Shown one piece after another: positions 34,757-40,041 of a stretch of DNA of 40,041 bases (its first letter is position 1; every line of letters begins with the position of its first letter). A program made the position numbers and the translations under genes. Source of the stretch: Nocardia thailandica NBRC 100428 (GTDB lineage: Bacteria; Actinomycetota; Actinomycetes; Mycobacteriales; Mycobacteriaceae); contig NZ_BAGK01000112.1 in the NCBI RefSeq assembly GCF_000308795.1, positions 1-40,041 on the forward strand, given 5' to 3'. The notes beneath the pieces were generated by a model. The model worked only from the letters and a program-made list of their open reading frames with translations. It was not told the origin of the DNA and ran no database searches.

Positions 34757-36169
34757 TCAGCCCGCCCCGCCGAGCTGCTTGGGCGCCCTGCGCGGGACGC
34801 CGAGCGCGGCCGCGAGCTGGTCGGCGTCCTGGTCGTCGGCATTGACGGCCTCCACCGCCAGCCGGGCGAACACCCACTGCTCGGTGGCCGCCATCTGGCC
34901 CCGGTTGCGGCCGAGGAAGGACACGAACCAGCCGATCACCGTGACGATGCGGCTGCGGTAGCCGACCAGGTAGTACAGATGCAGGCCCAGCCACGCCAGC
35001 CACGCCAGGAATCCGCTGAACTCGATCTTGCCGATCTGGCACACCGCGTCGAAGCGCGAGATGGTGGCCATCGAGCCCTTGTTGAAGTACTTGAACGGCT
35101 TGCGCTCCTCGGGCTTCTGGCCCTTGAGCCCGGCCTTGATCGCCTTGGCGGCGTAGGTCGACCCCTGGATCGCGCCCTGGGCCTGGCCCGGCACGTCCGG
35201 CACCGACATGAGGTCGCCGACGACGAAGACGTTGGGGTGCCCCTTGACCGTGAGGTCGGGCTCGACGATGACCCGGCCCGCCCGGTCGACCTGGGTGCCG
35301 TCGGAGCGCTCGGCGATCATCTTGCCCAGCGGGCTGGCCTGCACGCCGGCCGACCACACCTTGCACGCGGACTCGATCCGCCGGGTGCTGCCGTCGGCGT
35401 CCTTGACCACGACGCCGTAGGCGTCGACGTCGGTCACCATGGCGTTGAGCTGGATCTCCACGCCCATCTTGGTCAGCCGCTTGGCCGCCTTGCCGCCGAG
35501 CTTGGGGCCCATCGGGCCGAGCACCGCGCCGGCGCCCTCGAGCAGGATGACCCGGGCGTCACGCGGGTCGATGTTGCGGAAGGTGCCCTCGAGGGTGCGG
35601 TCGGCGAGCTCGGCGATCTGGCCCGCCAGCTCGACACCGGTGGGGCCCGCGCCGACCACGACGAAGGTCAGCAGCCGGTCGCGCTCCTCCTGGGTCTTGG
35701 CGAGCTCGGCCTGCTCGAACGCGCCGAGGATGCGGGCGCGTAGCTCGAGCGCGTCGTCGATGGTCTTCATGCCGGGGGCGAAGGTGGCGAACTGGTCGTT
35801 GCCGAAATAGGACTGCTGGGCGCCGGTCGCGACGATGAGGCTGTCGTAGTGGGTGACGGTGTCCATGTTGAGCAGCCGCGAGGTGACCGTCTGGTTGGCC
35901 AGGTCGACGTCGACGACCTCGCCCATGAGGACCTGCGCGTTCTTCTGGTTGCGCAGGACGAGGCGCGTGGCCGGGGCGATCTCACCGGTGGACAGGATGC
36001 CGGTGGCCACCTGGTAGAGCAGCGGCTGGAACAGGTGCGTCGACGTCTTGGAGATGAGCGTGACGTCGACGTCGGCCCGGCGCAGATGTTTGGTGCCGAA
36101 CAGGCCGCCGAAACCGGAACCGATCACCACCACGTGGTGACGACGGTTTCCGACAGACTGAGAGTTCAT
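34757..36169 (-). CDS. ndh: Type II NADH dehydrogenase (NDH-2)
   Basis: A 470-aa monotopic flavoprotein that passes electrons from NADH to menaquinone without pumping protons. It has an FAD motif VVVIGSGFGGL (about 13-23), the quinone-site region FQPLLYQVATGIL, an NADH motif VVVGAGPTGVELAGQI, and VFVVGDLM with the following AIQGSTYAAKAI for FAD and quinone contacts. A C-terminal amphipathic and hydrophobic part (AWLAWLGLHLYYLVGYRSR) anchors it to the membrane. The start is ATG 36169 with GAGGAG about 7 bases upstream. It is the Rv1854c counterpart and closes the urease block in the same orientation as in M. tuberculosis. Confidence 0.96.
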   Translation of the reverse strand: MNSQSVGNRRHHVVVIGSGFGGLFGTKHLRRADVDVTLISKTSTHLFQPLLYQVATGILSTGEIAPATRLVLRNQKNAQVLMGEVVDVDLANQTVTSRLLNMDTVTHYDSLIVATGAQQSYFGNDQFATFAPGMKTIDDALELRARILGAFEQAELAKTQEERDRLLTFVVVGAGPTGVELAGQIAELADRTLEGTFRNIDPRDARVILLEGAGAVLGPMGPKLGGKAAKRLTKMGVEIQLNAMVTDVDAYGVVVKDADGSTRRIESACKVWSAGVQASPLGKMIAERSDGTQVDRAGRVIVEPDLTVKGHPNVFVVGDLMSVPDVPGQAQGAIQGSTYAAKAIKAGLKGQKPEERKPFKYFNKGSMATISRFDAVCQIGKIEFSGFLAWLAWLGLHLYYLVGYRSRIVTVIGWFVSFLGRNRGQMAATEQWVFARLAVEAVNADDQDADQLAAALGVPRRAPKQLGGAG

Positions 36170-36369
36170 CGTCGCGCTCCTCGACAGACCGGGGGCTGGC
36201 CCCGCAATGTGTTGACAGGGTTACCGTAGTCGGCCCCGGAACGGACGTCGCCACGAGATCCCGGTTCCGATCTTGGTGTGGTGCGTTGTCTCACCGGTAC
36301 CGGAGCGGGGCGGTGAGCGCCGCGCTCCGGCCGGACGATGTACCCGATCGAGAATACGGGACGAATCGG

Positions 36370-37254
36370 CTAACGGCCCGCCAGCAGAATCTCGGCGATG
36401 CGGGTGTCGGTGGCCGCGCCCTCGGTGTAGCCGCCGTCGGCGCCGAGGGCGCTCATGATCGCCAGGGTGTAGCGCTCACCCGGTCCCGCGAAGCCGACCG
36501 AGTTGACGACCCAGCCGTCGTTCTCGTTCGACCAGCCGTTCTTCAGGCCGGGCTGCATACTCGCGCCCGCGCCCCACACGCCCCAGTGCTGGTTGGCGTC
36601 GACGTGGCGCATGCGGTCGAGCAGGTAGGCCTTGTCGTCGGGGTGCATGGTGTCGAGGATGTGGTTCATCAGCCGGTCCAGGTCGGCGGCGGTGCACTTC
36701 TGGAACGACCAGTCCGGGAACAGCGCGGTCGCGGTCGGCTGCGGGACCAGCGAGGTCATGCCGTAGGCGCGGAAGGCGTTGTTGTAGGCCATCCGGTCGA
36801 GGCCGATGTACTTGTTCCACAGGATGTCGGCGGCGGTGTCGTTGGACGTGGCCAGCATGGACTCGAGGTTGGTGCGGTCGTCGGGGGTGAGTCCGATGGC
36901 GCCGTTGCGGGCGCGGTTGAGCACGTCGGCGGCGATGGCGAGCTTGAGGGTGGAGGCGGTCCACACGGGGTTCTCGGCGTGCTCGCTCGCGTAGACGCCG
37001 CCGGAGACGCGGTCGCGCAGCACGAAGCCGACCACCCCGGGCCTGCTCGACAGGTAGGAATTGACGCGCGCGATCCGCGAACTCATGTCGCAGTCGAACC
37101 CGGGCAGGCACGCCTGGGTCAGCACCGGCACCGCCTGGGCGGGCGCGGTGAGGGCGGGGACGGCGGCCGGGGTCAGGACGGCCGCGGCGGCGAGGAGACA
37201 GGCGGTAGCTGTCACCCGGCCGGAGACCCGGGAGGAGTCGGAACGATCACGCAC
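36370..37254 (-). CDS. Class A beta-lactamase-like serine hydrolase, exported
   Basis: A 294-aa protein with a signal peptide (hydrophobic about 14-40, cleaved near APAQA) and a penicillin-recognising fold. The first active-site motif is S101-T-L-K104. The second is S137-N-D139, the usual SDN in altered order, and the third is K238-N-G240 in place of KTG/KSG. I see no clear Glu of the omega loop, so efficient beta-lactam hydrolysis is doubtful; a peptidase or esterase role in the cell wall is possible. Two Cys (CLPGFDC) may form a disulphide after the signal peptide. The start is GTG 37254 with AAGGTGG about 8 bases upstream. Confidence 0.82.
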   Translation of the reverse strand: MRDRSDSSRVSGRVTATACLLAAAAVLTPAAVPALTAPAQAVPVLTQACLPGFDCDMSSRIARVNSYLSSRPGVVGFVLRDRVSGGVYASEHAENPVWTASTLKLAIAADVLNRARNGAIGLTPDDRTNLESMLATSNDTAADILWNKYIGLDRMAYNNAFRAYGMTSLVPQPTATALFPDWSFQKCTAADLDRLMNHILDTMHPDDKAYLLDRMRHVDANQHWGVWGAGASMQPGLKNGWSNENDGWVVNSVGFAGPGERYTLAIMSALGADGGYTEGAATDTRIAEILLAGR

Positions 37255-37349
37255 GAGGGACCACCTTGGCACACTGTCGGCCGCGGCGCACTACTTGAGG
37301 TTGCCGCCCGAGTGTGTTAGTGCCTTGTGTCCCAGTGGTTTCCGCAGGT

Positions 37350-37583
37350 CTAGTGGTGCGCCGCGTGGGGGGTCGCGATCGTGCAGCCGTTGAGACGATG
37401 GCAGTGCTCGAAGGCCTCGCCGTGCCGCGCCAGCGGCCAGGTGTGCAGGACGACGCCGGGCCCGTACCGGCGCGAGTTCACCAGTTCCCACCGGTCGCCG
37501 GCCCGGCGGACGACGAAGCCGCCGCGCGGAACCAGGGGAATCACCTGCGCATTCATGGATGCGTCCAGCCTTTCGCCTATCAT
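37350..37583 (-). CDS. Small protein of unknown function
   Basis: A 77-aa protein from ATG 37583, which has GGTGGAG 5 bases upstream; an in-frame ATG at 37556 would give 68 aa. The sequence has basic and aromatic parts (RGGFVVRRAGDRWELVNSRR) followed by His-rich pieces (HTWPLARHGEAFEHCHRLNG and PHAAHH at the end) and two Cys. The Cys/His content would allow metal binding, but no known motif is matched. It is divergent from recC. A clear ribosome-binding site and low-Arg, non-shadow composition support it as real. Confidence 0.5.
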   Translation of the reverse strand: MIGERLDASMNAQVIPLVPRGGFVVRRAGDRWELVNSRRYGPGVVLHTWPLARHGEAFEHCHRLNGCTIATPHAAHH

Positions 37584-37731
37584 TGCTGCTCCACCCCGGA
37601 AAGCCCAGCTTGGCACGGCCGGGCGCGCGCGCCCGGGAGGCGGGGCGCGAATGCGTTCTGGTGTGGCGTAATTCACTGTTCGTGGGTCCGGGCGTGGCGG
37701 GGTCGCCGGATTGCGCGTCGGTCGCTGGGCG

Positions 37732-37737
37732 TATAAA
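37732..37737 (+). promoter_or_regulatory. -10 element TATAAA for leaderless recC
   Basis: TATAAA ends 6 bases before ATG 37744 and no Shine-Dalgarno sequence lies between. A weak -35 (TTGCGC, 37711-37716) is 15 bases further upstream. Confidence 0.55.
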
Positions 37738-37743
37738 CGACGG

Positions 37744-40041
37744 ATGCCGCTGCACCTCCATCGCGCCGATCGCGCCGACGCGCTGGCCGACGGAGTGGGC
37801 GCGCTGCTGGCGGTGCCGCAGGCCGACCCGTTCGCCGCCGAGGTCGTCGCGGTGCCCGCCAAAGGTGTCGAGCGCTGGCTGGCCCAGCGACTCGCGGGGC
37901 GGCTCGGCGTGTCCGGCCACGGCGACGGGGTGGCCGCCAACATCGCCTTCCCCTCCCCGCAGGCCCTGGTCGCCGACGTGCTGGCCGCGGCGGGCGCGAT
38001 CGACCCGGCCGAGGATCCGTGGGCGGGCGAGCGGGTGGTGTGGTCCCTGCTGCGGGTCATCGACGGGGCCGCGGGACAGGACTGGGCGGCGGTGCTCGAC
38101 CGGCACCTCGGCCTGCCCGGCGGCGGGCACCGGCAGGGTCGCCGCTACGCGACCGCCGCCCGGCTGGCCGCGCTCTTCGACAGCTACGGCGCCCAGCGCC
38201 CGCAGCTGCTGCGCGACTGGGCGGCCGGGGCCGACACCGACGGCGCGGGCGGGCCGGTCCCGCCCGACTTGTCCTGGCAGCCACGGCTTTTCCGGCTCCT
38301 GCGCGAGGCCGTCGGCACGCAGGCGCCCGCCGAGCGGCTCGGCGCGACCTGCGCGCGCCTGCGCGCCGAACCCGGCCTCACCGACCTGCCCTCGCGCCTG
38401 TCGCTGTTCGGCGTGACCCGGCTGCCCGAGGACCAGCGCGCGGTGCTCGCGGCCCTGGCCGCGCACCGCGACGTCCACCTGTGGGCGACCCATCCCAGCC
38501 CGGCGATGTGGACCGCCCTGACCCCGCCGCCCGGCGCCGCCGCGCCCGGCGCGCGCGCCCGCGCCGACGACGACAGCGCCGCCTCGGTGACCCACCCGCT
38601 GCTCGCCGGTCTCGGCCGCGACGTCCGGGAGTTCCAGCAGCGGATACAGCCCGTCCTCGACTCCGACGAACTCCTGCCCGCGCCCCCGGGTCCCGCCGCG
38701 CCGACCCTGCTGGCCACGGTGCAGGCGGCCCTGCGCGGCGACCGCGCGCCGGCGGTCGTCGACCCCGCCGTGCTCGCCGACGGCACGGTGCAGGTGCACG
38801 CCTGCCACGGCCCGGCCCGCCAGGTGGAGGTCCTGCGCGACCTGCTGCTGCACGTGTTCGCGCGCGATCCGCTGCTGCAACCCCGCGATGTCGTGGTGAT
38901 GTGCCCCGATGTCGAGGCGTTCGCCCCGCTGGTGCGCGCCGCGTTCGGGCAGCGCGGGCCCGGCGCGCTCGACGCGCCCACCGAGGGCGAGCACCCGGCG
39001 CACCGGCTGCGGGTGCGGCTGGCCGATCGCGGGCGCGCGGTCACCAACCCGCTGCTCGCGGTCGTCGGCGAGCTGCTGGAGCTGGCCGACGGGCGGGTCA
39101 CCGTCACCCAGGTGCTCGACCTGGCCGCGAGCGAGACCGTGCGCCGCCGCTGCGGATTCGACGACGACGCCCTGGAACGGCTGCGCGGCTGGGCCGCCGA
39201 GTCCGGCGCGCGGTGGGGGATCGGGCAGCGTCAGCGCGAGGCGTTCGGGCTCGGCGACTTCCCCCAGAACACCCTCAACGGCGCGGTCGACCGCATCCTG
39301 CTCGGCGTCACGGCCGACGAGACCGCCGACGACTGGCTCGACCTGGTCCTGCCCCTCGACGACGTCGACTCCAACGACATCGACCTGGCGGGCCGGTTCG
39401 CCGAGTTCGTCGACCGGCTGGCGGTCTGCCTGCGCGACCTGCGCGGTCCGCGCCCGGCGGCCGAGTGGACCACCGTGCTGCTGCGGTCGCTGGACCTGCT
39501 CACCGACGTCCCCGTCACCCAGAGCTGGGTGCGGGCGGAGGCGCGGCGCGAGATCGTGGCCGCCACCGAACACGCGGGCACGGTGCCGCTGCGCCTCGAC
39601 GACGTCGCCGCGCTGCTGGCGGCCCGCCTCGGCGCCCGGGCGGGCCGGGCCAACTTCCGCACCGGCGAACTCACCGTCTGCACCCTGGTGCCCATGCGGT
39701 CGGTGCCGCACCGCGTCGTCGTCCTGCTCGGGCTGGACGACGAGGTGTTCCCGCGCGCAGGCGGCGCCGACGGCGACGATCTCACCGCGCGGACCCCGCT
39801 CGTCGGCGAACGCGATCCGCGCAGCGAGGACCGCCAGCTGCTCCTGGACGCCGTGCTCGCCGCGGGGGATCAGCTCATCGTGCTCTACACGGGGGCCGAC
39901 CCGGTCACCGGCGCGCCCCGCCCACCCGCGGTCCCGGTCGCCGAGCTGCTCGACGTGCTGGCCGCGCACGCGGGGCCCGGCGGCCGCGGCGCCTGCCACA
40001 CGCGGCATCCGCTGCAGTCCTTCGACCGCCGCAATTTCGAT
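37744..40041 (+). CDS. recC: Exodeoxyribonuclease V subunit gamma, RecC (3' truncated by window)
   Basis: An open frame of 766 codons runs from ATG 37744 to the right edge without a stop; RecC proteins are about 1,100 residues, so roughly the last third is missing. The start MPLHLHRADRADALADGVGALL followed by VAVPAKGVERWLAQRLA is the RecC N-terminus. Further family parts are FPSPQALVADVL, GVTRLPEDQRAVLAAL, the helicase-like VQVHACHGPARQVEVLRDLL and VVVMCPDVEAFAPLVRAAF, and CTLVPMRSVPHRVVVLLGLDD. RecC lacks active helicase motifs and recognises Chi while it splits the DNA ends in RecBCD. recB and recD would be expected downstream, outside the window. Confidence 0.95.
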   Translation, partial: MPLHLHRADRADALADGVGALLAVPQADPFAAEVVAVPAKGVERWLAQRLAGRLGVSGHGDGVAANIAFPSPQALVADVLAAAGAIDPAEDPWAGERVVWSLLRVIDGAAGQDWAAVLDRHLGLPGGGHRQGRRYATAARLAALFDSYGAQRPQLLRDWAAGADTDGAGGPVPPDLSWQPRLFRLLREAVGTQAPAERLGATCARLRAEPGLTDLPSRLSLFGVTRLPEDQRAVLAALAAHRDVHLWATHPSPAMWTALTPPPGAAAPGARARADDDSAASVTHPLLAGLGRDVREFQQRIQPVLDSDELLPAPPGPAAPTLLATVQAALRGDRAPAVVDPAVLADGTVQVHACHGPARQVEVLRDLLLHVFARDPLLQPRDVVVMCPDVEAFAPLVRAAFGQRGPGALDAPTEGEHPAHRLRVRLADRGRAVTNPLLAVVGELLELADGRVTVTQVLDLAASETVRRRCGFDDDALERLRGWAAESGARWGIGQRQREAFGLGDFPQNTLNGAVDRILLGVTADETADDWLDLVLPLDDVDSNDIDLAGRFAEFVDRLAVCLRDLRGPRPAAEWTTVLLRSLDLLTDVPVTQSWVRAEARREIVAATEHAGTVPLRLDDVAALLAARLGARAGRANFRTGELTVCTLVPMRSVPHRVVVLLGLDDEVFPRAGGADGDDLTARTPLVGERDPRSEDRQLLLDAVLAAGDQLIVLYTGADPVTGAPRPPAVPVAELLDVLAAHAGPGGRGACHTRHPLQSFDRRNFD

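Noticed and set aside
36213..36218. TTGACA as a plus-strand -35 promoter upstream of ndh
   Set aside because: There is no plus-strand gene for several hundred bases and no matching -10 at the right distance. It lies in the ndh 5' region on the other strand.

Overview
The window is about 40 kb of very GC-rich actinobacterial chromosome, most likely Nocardia or a close relative in the Mycobacteriales. Three things point there. The gene order is a stretched version of the Mycobacterium tuberculosis Rv1841c-Rv1854c block: two CNNM/CBS membrane proteins, guaB1, an M56 peptidase with a BlaI repressor, a hot-dog thioesterase, ureABC-ureFGD and ndh. There are IdeR/DtxR iron boxes and a type VII secretion (EspC/WXG) cassette. 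Many starts sit 6-8 bases after a TANNNT -10 hexamer, the arrangement of leaderless mRNAs. I see no rRNA, tRNA, CRISPR array, insertion sequence or prophage.

Layout. 1-3.3 kb: the tail of an unidentified gene, an atypical MoeA-like protein, a conserved actinobacterial protein and a LysR regulator. 3.3-8.0 kb (minus strand): a lone phage-type lipoprotein, an overlapping pair of CNNM/CBS transporters behind a leader that can fold as a pseudoknot, and GuaB1. 8.1-12.5 kb (minus): a DMT-type membrane protein, a GC-rich tandem-repeat spacer, a DEAD-box RNA helicase and the M56/BlaI pair. 12.6-16.4 kb: an iron-siderophore ABC uptake operon and a divergent FhuF-like gene sharing one IdeR box. 16.4-20.3 kb: a small membrane protein, a tandem histidine-kinase-like membrane protein and another membrane protein.

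20.3-20.5 kb: an IdeR-box promoter followed by a roughly 95-nt transcript unit that ends in a strong hairpin, just upstream of the thioesterase. This is probably the counterpart of the mycobacterial iron-stress sRNA MrsI and is the most interesting element here. 21.3-33.6 kb: a urease locus split in two. ureABC closes with its own terminator, and ureFGD lies 7.8 kb downstream behind its own promoter. Between them are a secreted lipase, a three-gene EspL/EspC/WXG-like cassette, an O-methyltransferase, a quinone-oxidoreductase-like enzyme and a TetR/MFS efflux pair with two tandem operators. 33.8-40 kb: an exported protein, NDH-2, a beta-lactamase-like serine hydrolase, a small unknown protein and the first 766 codons of recC, cut by the window edge.

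Physiologically the window combines iron acquisition and iron sparing, divalent-cation transport, nitrogen acquisition from urea (urease is nickel-dependent), purine salvage, respiration and envelope or secretion functions. Start codons were chosen from ribosome-binding sites, leaderless -10 spacing and family length, and several remain open. All family assignments are by reading motifs; no database search was run.
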